From Clostridia bacterium (GTDB lineage Bacteria > Bacillota > Clostridia > RGIG6154): a stretch of 35,888 bases of DNA. Below the pieces are notes generated by a model that ran no database searches, was not told the origin of the DNA, and saw only the letters and a list, made by a program, of their open reading frames with translations. Positions 7,793 through 15,673 of this stretch are shown piece by piece. How positions within the stretch are numbered: the first letter of the stretch is position 1; each line of letters opens with the position of its first letter. The DNA lies in contig JAFQQW010000045.1 in NCBI GenBank assembly GCA_017410375.1, positions 1-35,888 on the forward strand. The letters are read 5' to 3'. The position numbers and the translations under genes were made by a program.

Positions 7793-10426
7793 ATGAAAAA
7801 AGCACTTGGATTTTTTATCAGTGCAACAATCGCCTTGCAGGCATTGCCTGCATTTGCAGAGACTTATTATACAAATGAGCAGATAACGCCCATAACCAAC
7901 GGTGTTTTGCATAAATATATTGAAAGCTATACCCATGCGGGTTGGCAGAACATTCATGTGGTGGAAGCAGACTTAACCGCACCCCATGTTAAAGCGGATA
8001 TCCTGACCCATAAGGACGGGCTGGGGTATGCGGCAAATGTGTTAAAGCTTGCAGAAGATGCTGATGCCGTTGCTGCCATCAACGGTGACTTTTTTGCGCG
8101 CAATTCCTGGGATAAGGCAAGTACCGTCGGGCTTGTGGTGAAAGACGGAGAACTGGTGTCTACCCAAAGCGAAGAGATTAACGGTGCAACGGTCGCTTTT
8201 GACGAAGCGGGTCACGCGCTGATGGAGTATATCAAAACCGATGTGGTGTTTACCGCCTCCAACGGAAACTCCATTAAAATCAAAGAGATTAACAAGTATG
8301 ACAGTTTAAAAGAGCCTGTGGTATACACCTCGGCGTTTTCCGAAAAAACGGGCGGTTCTTATGACAATATTTTAGAGGTGGTCGTAGAGGACAACATCGT
8401 GACTGACATGCGTCGGAACATGGATGGCGTGGAAGTGCCTGAAAACGGGTATGTAATCCGCCATTTGCCTGAATACAACACTTTTTTATGGGAGAATGTA
8501 AAGGTGGGGGATGCAGTAACCCTTACCGTGAAAACCAGTGTGGATATAGAAAGCTTTAAAAGCGCATCGGCAGGCGGTACCTTGTTGGTAAAGGATGGCA
8601 AAAAGCACACCTTAACCCACAGCATTTCGGGCACAAATCCCCGTACCATGGCAGGTATTAATGCAGAGGGTACAAAGCTGTATCTGATTACCGTAGACGG
8701 CAGAAGCAGAAGCTCGGCAGGGCTTACCATGCAGGGGATGCAGGACTTAGCTTTGGAGCTGGGGCTGTACACGGCAATCAATTTAGACGGGGGCGGTTCT
8801 ACCACCATGGTAACCCGCGACCCGAAAACCGATACCCTTGCGGTAAACAACACCCCGTCGGACGGAGCACTGCGAACCGTACCTATGGGAATCGGTATTT
8901 TTTCCGACGCACCTGAGGGTAAGGCGGAAACGTTGGTTATTAAAGATGAAAAATTAAAAATGTTCCCCGGGGCGCGCTACAGCTTTGAAATAGACTATGC
9001 ATTGGATTCCTACGGAAATCCTTGCGCTGTTCCCGAAGGGAAAGTAAGTTGGGACAGCCAGGACGGCTATTTTGAGGACGGGGCATTTATTCCCGAGAAG
9101 GCAGGAAATGCGAAGATAACCGTTTCAATCGGCAAGGCGAAGGGTGAATTAACCGTTTCGGTGCTGGATTTACCCGAGCGGTTAGAGACTGTTCCCCGGT
9201 CTGTGGCAAAGGATGAGGCATTTACCGTTTACGGTATAGATGCAAGGGGAAATAAAGCTGAAATTCCGCTTGCAGACTGTCGTGTAAAGGAAAGAGACGG
9301 GTATAAGTATCTGTCCTTCGGCGGTGCGGAGGGGGCTGTGTACATGCAACCCGAAAATACGGACACCTTTGAAGAGAAAAACGGGTCTGCATCGGTGTAT
9401 CCTGCAGGTACTACCGCTTCGTATGCGTTAACGGATGAGGATGCGGTGAGCGGAACAAAAAGCGGTAAGCTTTCGTTCAGTTTTAAGAAAAACAGCGATA
9501 CCCAGGCAGCGTACCTGATGTTTTCCAAAGCAAAATCCGTGCCCGACAAGGCAACGCACATGGGTGTGTTTGTATATGCACCTTATGAGAATTACCAATG
9601 GCTTCGGGTGCTTGGCAAGGATAAAAACGGCGAAACGGTACGGCTGACCTTAAAGGACAGCATGGAATTTTCAGGTTGGAAATATCTGACGGTGGAAGTG
9701 CCTGCGGATTTAGAGAGTGTAACCGGGCTTTATGTGGTGCAAAACGGTAAAGCGGTTGCGGCAGACAGTTATATCTTGCTGGATGATTTTTCCTTTACCG
9801 ATCAGGCGTACAACCTGCCCATGCACAGCACGGGGATTGCTGAGCAGTCTGCAGATGGGGGCTTTAAGGTAAACGTGACCAACGAGGCTTTAGCACGGGA
9901 TACGTTGTATGCGGGACTGTATGATGCGGTGCTGAAGAAAACTCTGGAAAACAGTGAAGCAGAACTTCACATTGCCCTCGGTAAAACGGTGGGCAAAGAA
10001 AAAACAACCGATACCTTTTATGCGTTTACCGAGGACAACACGGCAGGGCTGGTGCTTGCGGTGAACAAGAGCGGAATCTCGGGCGCAGACAACGGGCAAT
10101 GGGCAAAAATCAGAGAGTATGCTACGCATTATGAAAATCTAATGCTGTTTATGCCCACTGCGGTAGAGTCGTTGCCGAACCGTCAGGATGAGGTGCTTTT
10201 GGGCATACTGCAAGAATCGGGCTGTAAAAATGTGTATATTTTCTATCCCGGCATGATGAACGGCATTACCCTTAAAGACGGCGTGCATTATGTGACGGTG
10301 AGTGGATTAAAATATACCTCGGGGTCTGTCCTTTTAGACCAGATGCAATATGAAAAATATGCGGAAGTGACAATAAAAAACGGAAAGGTATATATCCGTT
10401 TCCGCAAGGTTTATGAACAGGAGTAG
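7793..10426 (+). CDS. Secreted phosphodiester glycosidase (NAGPA family), multidomain
   Basis: This 877-residue exported protein has a signal peptide (KKALGFFISATIALQALPAFA, cut near residue 22). Residues about 40-370 are a NAGPA/exopolysaccharide phosphodiester glycosidase domain: AAINGDFFA, TNPRTMAGI, DGRSRSSAGLTMQ and AINLDGGGSTTMV are hallmark motifs. The family removes a sugar from sugar-1-phosphodiesters, and bacterial members are tied to teichoic-acid or polysaccharide turnover. Residues about 373-465 look Ig/BIG-like, and about 500-680 resemble a jelly-roll carbohydrate-binding module. The last ~190 residues weakly resemble a calcineurin-like phosphoesterase that has lost its metal ligands. 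There is no cell-wall anchor motif. The stop codon overlaps the ribosome binding site of the next gene, so the two are probably co-transcribed. Confidence 0.85.
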   Translation: MKKALGFFISATIALQALPAFAETYYTNEQITPITNGVLHKYIESYTHAGWQNIHVVEADLTAPHVKADILTHKDGLGYAANVLKLAEDADAVAAINGDFFARNSWDKASTVGLVVKDGELVSTQSEEINGATVAFDEAGHALMEYIKTDVVFTASNGNSIKIKEINKYDSLKEPVVYTSAFSEKTGGSYDNILEVVVEDNIVTDMRRNMDGVEVPENGYVIRHLPEYNTFLWENVKVGDAVTLTVKTSVDIESFKSASAGGTLLVKDGKKHTLTHSISGTNPRTMAGINAEGTKLYLITVDGRSRSSAGLTMQGMQDLALELGLYTAINLDGGGSTTMVTRDPKTDTLAVNNTPSDGALRTVPMGIGIFSDAPEGKAETLVIKDEKLKMFPGARYSFEIDYALDSYGNPCAVPEGKVSWDSQDGYFEDGAFIPEKAGNAKITVSIGKAKGELTVSVLDLPERLETVPRSVAKDEAFTVYGIDARGNKAEIPLADCRVKERDGYKYLSFGGAEGAVYMQPENTDTFEEKNGSASVYPAGTTASYALTDEDAVSGTKSGKLSFSFKKNSDTQAAYLMFSKAKSVPDKATHMGVFVYAPYENYQWLRVLGKDKNGETVRLTLKDSMEFSGWKYLTVEVPADLESVTGLYVVQNGKAVAADSYILLDDFSFTDQAYNLPMHSTGIAEQSADGGFKVNVTNEALARDTLYAGLYDAVLKKTLENSEAELHIALGKTVGKEKTTDTFYAFTEDNTAGLVLAVNKSGISGADNGQWAKIREYATHYENLMLFMPTAVESLPNRQDEVLLGILQESGCKNVYIFYPGMMNGITLKDGVHYVTVSGLKYTSGSVLLDQMQYEKYAEVTIKNGKVYIRFRKVYEQE

Positions 10427-10429
10427 AAA

Positions 10430-11071
10430 ATGCTTGATTTAGATAAAATGCAGGAAAACTTAGGATACTATACATGGGGTGTTTCCAAAACGCCCCATGG
10501 CGGGTTGCCTTATGCCATATCGCTGGTGTTTAAGCTTTCGGATTATGTGGTAGAAAATATAACAGATGGTCCGACCTATGCGTATTTTCACCATTACCGC
10601 ACTGTAAACAGCGCCATTGACCGGGCGATTTATGCAATCGGTGTGGAGATTGAAAGGGCAGGCTACAAATATCTGCCTATTGCCGCCTCTCAGACGGTGG
10701 GTGGTCATACCTCCATGCGCGGACTGTTTTCACATAAAATTGCTGCAAGCCGTGCAGGACTTGGGGTGATTGGCAGAAATGCGCTGTTTATTGCAAACGG
10801 TGTGGGTCCCCGGGTGCGGTTGGGTACACTGTTTACCGATATGCCCTTTGAAAACGCCAAGGAAGAACAGGCAAAGGGCTGTGCAGGGTGTGGGCTTTGT
10901 GCATCACTTTGTCCGGCAGGTGCGATTTATAACGAGGATTTTGACCCCGAGCATCCCGAAAAAGACTTGCTAAACCGCATGGCTTGCTCGGATTACATGA
11001 AAAAGGCGTATCAGCACATCGGCAGAGGCTCGGTGTGCGGAATCTGCATGGCAAACTGTCCGCAAAAGTAA
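10430..11071 (+). CDS. Short QueG-like double [4Fe-4S] cluster protein
   Basis: This 213-residue protein has two ferredoxin-type motifs: CAGCGLCASLCPAG (about residues 144-157), and CSDYM followed by CGICMANCP at the C terminus. The middle segment GLFSHKIAASRAGLGVIGRN is typical of epoxyqueuosine reductase (QueG) and reductive-dehalogenase-like proteins that bind cobalamin. QueG is usually about 300-380 residues with a longer N-terminal domain and often HEAT repeats; this one is much shorter. The RBS AGGAG overlaps the stop codon of the glycosidase gene. A separate queH gene lies at 35123, so this protein need not make queuosine. Redox function is likely, substrate unknown. Confidence 0.72.
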   Translation: MLDLDKMQENLGYYTWGVSKTPHGGLPYAISLVFKLSDYVVENITDGPTYAYFHHYRTVNSAIDRAIYAIGVEIERAGYKYLPIAASQTVGGHTSMRGLFSHKIAASRAGLGVIGRNALFIANGVGPRVRLGTLFTDMPFENAKEEQAKGCAGCGLCASLCPAGAIYNEDFDPEHPEKDLLNRMACSDYMKKAYQHIGRGSVCGICMANCPQK

Positions 11072-11149
11072 GTTTTTACATATTTTTACTACATTTTTCA
11101 CAGAATTTGCATAATTACATGCTATATTTAAGAAAAAGGAGTTGATGGG

Positions 11150-11842
11150 ATGTATACGGTTCTGGTTGTGGACGATGAAGAAAGAATTCGTGATATTATC
11201 CGCGAATATTTGGAATTTGAGGGGTTTGTGTGCTTAGAGGCAGGGGACGGAATCGGTGCAATCAACACGGTGAAAGAAAAAAATCCCGATCTGGTTGTGC
11301 TGGATATTATGATGCCCAAGGTGGACGGATTCACCGCTTTAAGGGAAATCCGCAAATTTTCTCAGGTGCCCGTGATTATGCTTTCGGCACGGGGCGAGGA
11401 ATATGATAAGCTGTTTGGATTTGAAATGGGTGTGGATGACTATATCACAAAGCCGTTCAGTCCAAAAGAAGTGGTGGCACGCATTAAGGCGATTTTAAAG
11501 CGAAGCGGTTCGGCAGAAAAACCGAAAAGCGGTATCATTACCCTTTTGGGCGTTGAAATTGATGAAAACAGCCGTAAGGTGAAGGTGGACGGTGTTGAGG
11601 CGTCCCTTACGCCGAAGGAGTTTGACATTTTGCTGTATATGGCAAAAAACGAAGGAATTGTGCTGTCCAGAGAAAAGATTTTAGAGAAAATCTGGGGTTA
11701 TGAATTTTTTGGTGAGGACCGTACGGTGGATACCCATATCAAGATGCTGAGAAACAGTTTGGGACCGTATCGGAATCTGATTAAAACCGTATGGAGTATC
11801 GGGTACAAGCTGGAGGTTTCGGATGCAGAAAATCAGGAATAA
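11150..11842 (+). CDS. OmpR/PhoB-family response regulator
   Basis: This 230-residue protein has a receiver domain (about 1-120) with acidic DDEE at residues 8-11, phospho-acceptor Asp52 in VLDIMMP, and the KPF motif in DDYITKPFSP. The C-terminal winged helix (about 130-225) contains LTPKEFDILLYM and EDRTVDTHIKMLRNSLG, characteristic of OmpR/PhoB DNA-binding domains. The start has AAGGAG upstream with an 8-nt gap. The sensor kinase gene overlaps its end by 20 nt. It most resembles PhoP/WalR-type regulators, but the regulon cannot be inferred here. Confidence 0.93.
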   Translation: MYTVLVVDDEERIRDIIREYLEFEGFVCLEAGDGIGAINTVKEKNPDLVVLDIMMPKVDGFTALREIRKFSQVPVIMLSARGEEYDKLFGFEMGVDDYITKPFSPKEVVARIKAILKRSGSAEKPKSGIITLLGVEIDENSRKVKVDGVEASLTPKEFDILLYMAKNEGIVLSREKILEKIWGYEFFGEDRTVDTHIKMLRNSLGPYRNLIKTVWSIGYKLEVSDAENQE

Positions 11843-13229
11843 AATTTTCTTTTACACCCTTTTGCTGGTCATTGCCATTTTGCTGATTATGTACCTGGTT
11901 CAGGTTCCTTTTCTGGAAGCACTGTATCAGCACAACAAGGCAAAGGATGTTCGGGATATTCAGGTAGAGATGGTGCAGAAATTCAACGAGATGGATATTG
12001 AGTCTGCATACAGTGCCATCTGGGAGATTGCCAAGGAAAACGAGCTGTATGTGGCAATTTTTGATGAAAACCGCAGAGAAGTGATGTCTCCCTTTCATTT
12101 CATGCAATGGGATGAGCATAATTTCAGATTCAACCCGTCCATGATGGAAAACTACCATAAAATACTGCATCAGGCGGTAAACAGTATTGAGCTGACGGGC
12201 AGAGGCACTTATGTGCATTACAGTGAGGACGGCAAGGAGCTGGTTATGGTCAGCCGGATTCGGGCTTCGGACGGTATTTTCTATATTCTGACCCGTTCGC
12301 CACTGGTGCCGGTGAAAGCAACCACCGATATTTTAAAGCAGAATTTCCTGTGGGTGTTACTGATTTCATTTGCCTTTGCGTGTATTGTGGCATTTGTGCT
12401 GGCACAGCATATCTCAAGACCGGTACACGACCTGTCCAAAGGGGCAAAGGCGGTTGCGGCAGGTGACTTAACGTACCGTGTGCCTGAACGAAGAGGAAAG
12501 TCTGAAATTGCACAGCTGATACGGGATTTTAACCGTATGACCGAGGAGCTTTCCAAAGTGGATAGCTTACGGAAAGACCTGGTGGCAAACGTATCGCATG
12601 AGCTTCGGACACCGCTGACCATGATTAAAGGGTATGCGGAAACGGTGCGGGATCTGACCGGGGACAATCCGGAAAAGAGAAACAAACAGTTAGATATTAT
12701 TGTGGAGGAAAGTGACCGTTTAACCGAGCTGATTTCGGATTTGCTGGATTTGTCGCGTATGCAGAACGGGCATGTGGAATTTAAAACCGAGCAGATTGAT
12801 TTTTCCAGAACGGTGCGCACCATTGCGGAGCGGTATGAATGCTTTAAGGATCAGGGGTATCGCATTGATGTATCGGTGGCGGACAATGTGTTTATTACAG
12901 GCGATGAGAATCGTTTAGAGCAGGTGGTATACAATCTGATGGATAACGCCATCAACCACAGCGGAGAGGCACAGCATGTGGCGGTCATCTTAACCGGCGG
13001 AGAAAAACCGCGGTTTTCGGTTATCAATTCGGGTGCGCCCATCTCGGAAGAGGATATCCAATATATCTGGGACCGTTTTTATCATGCGGATCAATCGGGT
13101 AAGCGGCGTGTGACCGGAACGGGAATCGGACTTTCGCTGGTTCGGGAGATTTTAGTGCATCACGATTTCCTGTACGGTGTAAACAGTGCACCGGGCAGGA
13201 CAGAATTCTGGTTTGAGCCACGAAGATAA
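11823..13229 (+). CDS. Membrane sensor histidine kinase (HAMP, HisKA, HATPase)
   Basis: This 468-residue partner of the upstream response regulator has one membrane helix near residues 7-29 and another near 172-195, which enclose an extracytoplasmic sensor of about 140 residues. A HAMP linker follows (SRPVHDLSKGAKAVAAGDL). The HisKA domain has NVSHELRTPLTMIKG with His259 as phosphorylation site. The ATPase domain shows DNAINHSG (N box), WDRFYHAD and GTGIGLSLV (G2 box). No cytoplasmic PAS domain is obvious. The 20-nt overlap with the regulator gene implies coupled translation. The signal is unknown; its position next to envelope genes is only suggestive. Confidence 0.93.
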   Translation: MQKIRNKIFFYTLLLVIAILLIMYLVQVPFLEALYQHNKAKDVRDIQVEMVQKFNEMDIESAYSAIWEIAKENELYVAIFDENRREVMSPFHFMQWDEHNFRFNPSMMENYHKILHQAVNSIELTGRGTYVHYSEDGKELVMVSRIRASDGIFYILTRSPLVPVKATTDILKQNFLWVLLISFAFACIVAFVLAQHISRPVHDLSKGAKAVAAGDLTYRVPERRGKSEIAQLIRDFNRMTEELSKVDSLRKDLVANVSHELRTPLTMIKGYAETVRDLTGDNPEKRNKQLDIIVEESDRLTELISDLLDLSRMQNGHVEFKTEQIDFSRTVRTIAERYECFKDQGYRIDVSVADNVFITGDENRLEQVVYNLMDNAINHSGEAQHVAVILTGGEKPRFSVINSGAPISEEDIQYIWDRFYHADQSGKRRVTGTGIGLSLVREILVHHDFLYGVNSAPGRTEFWFEPRR

Positions 13230-13236
13230 CAGGGAT

Positions 13237-13269
13237 AAAAGCAATCTGTATTGTGCAGGTTGCTTTTTT
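13237..13269 (+). terminator. Terminator of the two-component operon
   Basis: AAAAGCAATCTGTA (13237-13250) pairs with TGCAGGTTGCTTTT (13254-13267) around a TTG loop, with G-T wobbles, and is followed by T residues. Its stem is nearly the same as that of the terminator at 19356-19388. Confidence 0.85.
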
Positions 13270-13289
13270 GTATTTTTATAAAAAAACTG

Positions 13290-13318
13290 TTGAATTTTTT
13301 GCAGAATTATGTTAAACT
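13290..13318 (+). promoter_or_regulatory. Promoter of the yqeY-xpt-nucleoside transporter unit
   Basis: TTGAAT (13290-13295), 17 bp, then TAAACT (13313-13318), about 30 nt before the yqeY ATG. No purine riboswitch fold is seen between the upstream terminator and the gene, although xpt in other Firmicutes is often under one. Confidence 0.6.
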
Positions 13319-13348
13319 TAAAATAAGATACTCGAAGGAGAGAAGATT

Positions 13349-13798
13349 ATGGAAAATAAAACAGCAATTGTGCAAAAAGAAATGATGCTTGCACTCAAAA
13401 ATAAAGATACGAAAAGAAAGGATACCTTGTCGGTACTGCTTTCAGCTTTAAAGGGTAAGGCAAAGGATAAACGTGCCGATCTGACCGAAGCGGAAGAAAA
13501 CGAGGTTATCTTAAAGGAAATCAAGCAGACCACCGAAACCATGGAAAGCGCACCCAAAGACAGAACCGATATTATCGAAGAATGTAAGGCGAGAATTGCA
13601 GTGCTTTTGGAATTTGCACCCAAACAGATGTCTGAAGCGGAAATCCGCGAAACGGTTGAAGCAGTTTTAGCGGAACTTGGGATTGAAAAGCCTGCAGCGA
13701 AGGACAAGGGCATTATAATGAAGAATCTCATGCCGAAGGTTAGCGGTAAAGCAGACGGCGGTATGGTAAACAAAATTGTAAGCAGTTTTCTGGCATAA
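13349..13798 (+). CDS. yqeY: YqeY/GatB-domain protein
   Basis: This 149-residue protein is a YqeY-family member, related to the C-terminal tail domain of the GatB amidotransferase subunit. The N-terminal half is a charged helical bundle (KEMMLALKNKDTKRKDTLSVL). The C-terminal half has YAP-like FAPKQMSEAEI and DKGIIMKNLMPKVSGKADGG, the usual family ending. Members may act in aminoacyl-tRNA metabolism, but none of that is proven for this one. AAGGAGAG lies upstream. It is 10 nt ahead of xpt, so probably in one transcript with it. Confidence 0.9.
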   Translation: MENKTAIVQKEMMLALKNKDTKRKDTLSVLLSALKGKAKDKRADLTEAEENEVILKEIKQTTETMESAPKDRTDIIEECKARIAVLLEFAPKQMSEAEIRETVEAVLAELGIEKPAAKDKGIIMKNLMPKVSGKADGGMVNKIVSSFLA

Positions 13799-13808
13799 GG
13801 AGATTTTT

Positions 13809-14390
13809 ATGAAATTACTGGAAGAGAAAATCCGCACACTCGGCAAGGTCATCGGGGATGACATTGTAAAGGTGGACATGTTCTTAAACCATCAGGTTGA
13901 TCCATGTTTGATGCAAGAGATGGGCAAGGAATTCAAACGGTTGTTCGGACATCTTGAAATCACAAAGGTACTGACGCTAGAGGTTTCGGGTATCGCACCT
14001 TCGGTGTTTGCGGCACTGGAGCTTGGTGTTCCGCTGGTGTTTGCCAAAAAGACCGAGGGCAGAAATATGGCAGATGATGTGTATTCTGCAGATGTTTTCT
14101 CTTTTACCAAAAACAAAACCTATACCGTTCGTGTAGCAAAGGAATATCTTACCGCGCAGGATAAGGTGCTGATTATTGATGATTTTCTGGCAAACGGCAA
14201 GGCAATGCTTGGCATGCTGTCGCTGGTAGAGCAGGCAGGTGCGAAACCCCAGGGCATTGGTGTTGTCATTGAAAAGGGATTCCAAAAGGGAGGCGCTATG
14301 CTTCGGGAATCCGGCATTCCTGTTCAGTCCTTGGCAATCGTAGAGTCCATTGAGAACGGAGAAATTCGTTTTCGGGAATCCGATTGTTAA
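13809..14390 (+). CDS. xpt: Xanthine phosphoribosyltransferase
   Basis: This 193-residue protein matches Xpt in length and motifs. The opening MKLLEEKIRTLGKVIGDDIVKVD with a downstream FLNHQVDP is typical of Xpt. The PRPP-binding loop is VLIIDDFLANGKAM (about residues 123-136). Xpt makes XMP from xanthine and PRPP in purine salvage. Its ATG has AAGGAG upstream, and the gene is followed 24 nt later by a BMP-type nucleoside-binding lipoprotein, so uptake and salvage of purines appear coupled. Adenine phosphoribosyltransferase is less likely, given the N terminus. Confidence 0.9.
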   Translation: MKLLEEKIRTLGKVIGDDIVKVDMFLNHQVDPCLMQEMGKEFKRLFGHLEITKVLTLEVSGIAPSVFAALELGVPLVFAKKTEGRNMADDVYSADVFSFTKNKTYTVRVAKEYLTAQDKVLIIDDFLANGKAMLGMLSLVEQAGAKPQGIGVVIEKGFQKGGAMLRESGIPVQSLAIVESIENGEIRFRESDC

Positions 14391-14414
14391 AATAAAATTA
14401 TGGAGGGAAACAAA

Positions 14415-15587
14415 ATGAAAACATTCAAGAAAGTGCTTGCACTTGTGCTTGTTGCTATGCTGGCAATCGGCTTATGTGCATGCGGCGGAAACGAAGAAGG
14501 CGGCGCAGCAGGCGAAAAGGCAGCGCTCAAAATCGGTGTTATCCACATCGGTGACCCGGCTGACGGTTCCGGCTACAGCTACACCCATGACCTGGGTATT
14601 CAGGGCATGCAGAAGAATTTGGGCTTAAGCGACGACCAGATCGTTCGTAAGCTTAACATCGCGGATAACGATCCCGCTGCTACCCAGACAGCTATCGAAG
14701 CTTGTATCGCTGAAGGCTGTAACTTAATCTTCGGTACCTCTTACGGTTACATGGATACCATGGAAGCTTTAGCTTCTCAGTATCCGGATGTATACTTCTC
14801 GCACGGTACCGGTTACAAGAGCAATGATGTAAACTTCAACAACTACTTCGGCAGAATTTACCAGGCTAGATACTTAGCAGGTATCGCTGCAGGTCTTAAG
14901 ACCGAAACCAACAAGGTTGGTTATGTTGCAGCATACGGCACAGAACTGGCTGAAACCTGCTCCGGTATCAATGCATTTGCATTGGGCGTACAGGCTGTAA
15001 ACCCTGAAGCTGTTGTATATGTTAAAACCTTAAATTCCTGGTTCGATCCTGCAAACGAAACTGCTTATGCAGATGCTTTGATTGACATGGATTGCGACGT
15101 TATCGCACAGCACTGTGATACTGCGAACCCGCAGATTGCTGCACAGAACAAGGGCGTATTCGGCTGCGGTTACAACTCTGATATGACTGCAGAAGCTCCC
15201 AAAGCACATCTTACCGCTCCGATCTGGAACTGGGATGTATACTACACCACCGCTGCACAGGCTGTTCTCGATGGCAAATGGGCTGAATTGGGCAACTACT
15301 ACGGCGGTTTGCAGGAAGGCTTTGTAGACGTATCTCCTCTGTCTGAAAACTGCGCAGAAGGCACACAGGAAATTATCGATCAGGTTAAGGCTTTGATCGT
15401 AAGCGGCGAGTGGGATGTATTCTCCGGCGTGAAACTGAGTGTTGAAGATGGCGCAATCGTAATGACCGATGCAGATATCCTGGACAACGCAGGCAACGTA
15501 GTAATCGCAAAGGGTGCTCCGCTTGTTGAAAACGGTGTAATTCAGGGCTCTATGAACTACTTCGTAGAAGGCGTAGAATTGAAATAA
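14415..15587 (+). CDS. BMP-family nucleoside-binding lipoprotein
   Basis: This 390-residue lipoprotein binds the substrate for the ABC importer encoded downstream. The signal peptide ends in the lipobox GLCAC, with Cys23 the likely lipidated residue, followed by a GG-rich tether. The mature part has the periplasmic-binding fold of the BMP/PnrA family: LKIGVIHIGDPADGSGY, NLIFGTSYGYMD, FSHGTGY and NNYFGRIYQARYLAGIAAG. Relatives bind purine nucleosides. The start is the ATG at 14415, placed correctly after GGAGGG; an in-frame ATG at 14400 overlaps that site. Codon use favours AAC, TTC, GCT and GAA more than its neighbours, as expected for high expression. A strong hairpin separates it from the transporter genes. 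Confidence 0.93.
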   Translation: MKTFKKVLALVLVAMLAIGLCACGGNEEGGAAGEKAALKIGVIHIGDPADGSGYSYTHDLGIQGMQKNLGLSDDQIVRKLNIADNDPAATQTAIEACIAEGCNLIFGTSYGYMDTMEALASQYPDVYFSHGTGYKSNDVNFNNYFGRIYQARYLAGIAAGLKTETNKVGYVAAYGTELAETCSGINAFALGVQAVNPEAVVYVKTLNSWFDPANETAYADALIDMDCDVIAQHCDTANPQIAAQNKGVFGCGYNSDMTAEAPKAHLTAPIWNWDVYYTTAAQAVLDGKWAELGNYYGGLQEGFVDVSPLSENCAEGTQEIIDQVKALIVSGEWDVFSGVKLSVEDGAIVMTDADILDNAGNVVIAKGAPLVENGVIQGSMNYFVEGVELK

Positions 15588-15609
15588 TTCTTAAAAAATC
15601 TTAAAATCG

Positions 15610-15645
15610 GATTATGGAGTGTTTGCTAAAAAACACTCCATAATC
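15610..15645 (+). terminator. Strong intercistronic hairpin (partial terminator)
   Basis: A perfect 15-bp inverted repeat, GATTATGGAGTGTTT (15610-15624) and AAACACTCCATAATC (15631-15645), has a 6-nt loop and is followed by TTTCATTT, a weak T tract. It sits between the binding-protein gene and the membrane genes. Such hairpins stabilise the upstream mRNA or cut down read-through, giving more binding protein than transporter. Confidence 0.8.
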
Positions 15646-15673
15646 TTTCATTTCAACGAGAAAGGATGATATT

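Noticed and set aside
8359-8853. 164-codon minus-strand open frame inside the NAGPA gene
   Set aside because: No ribosome binding site, unnatural composition, and opposite to a gene with clear catalytic motifs.
13270-13348. Purine riboswitch before yqeY-xpt
   Set aside because: Expected because xpt often has one, but the stretch is too short and lacks the three-way junction motifs.
14400-14414. Upstream ATG for the BMP lipoprotein
   Set aside because: It overlaps the GGAGGG ribosome binding site; the ATG at 14415 gives a normal spacing and a clean lipoprotein signal.
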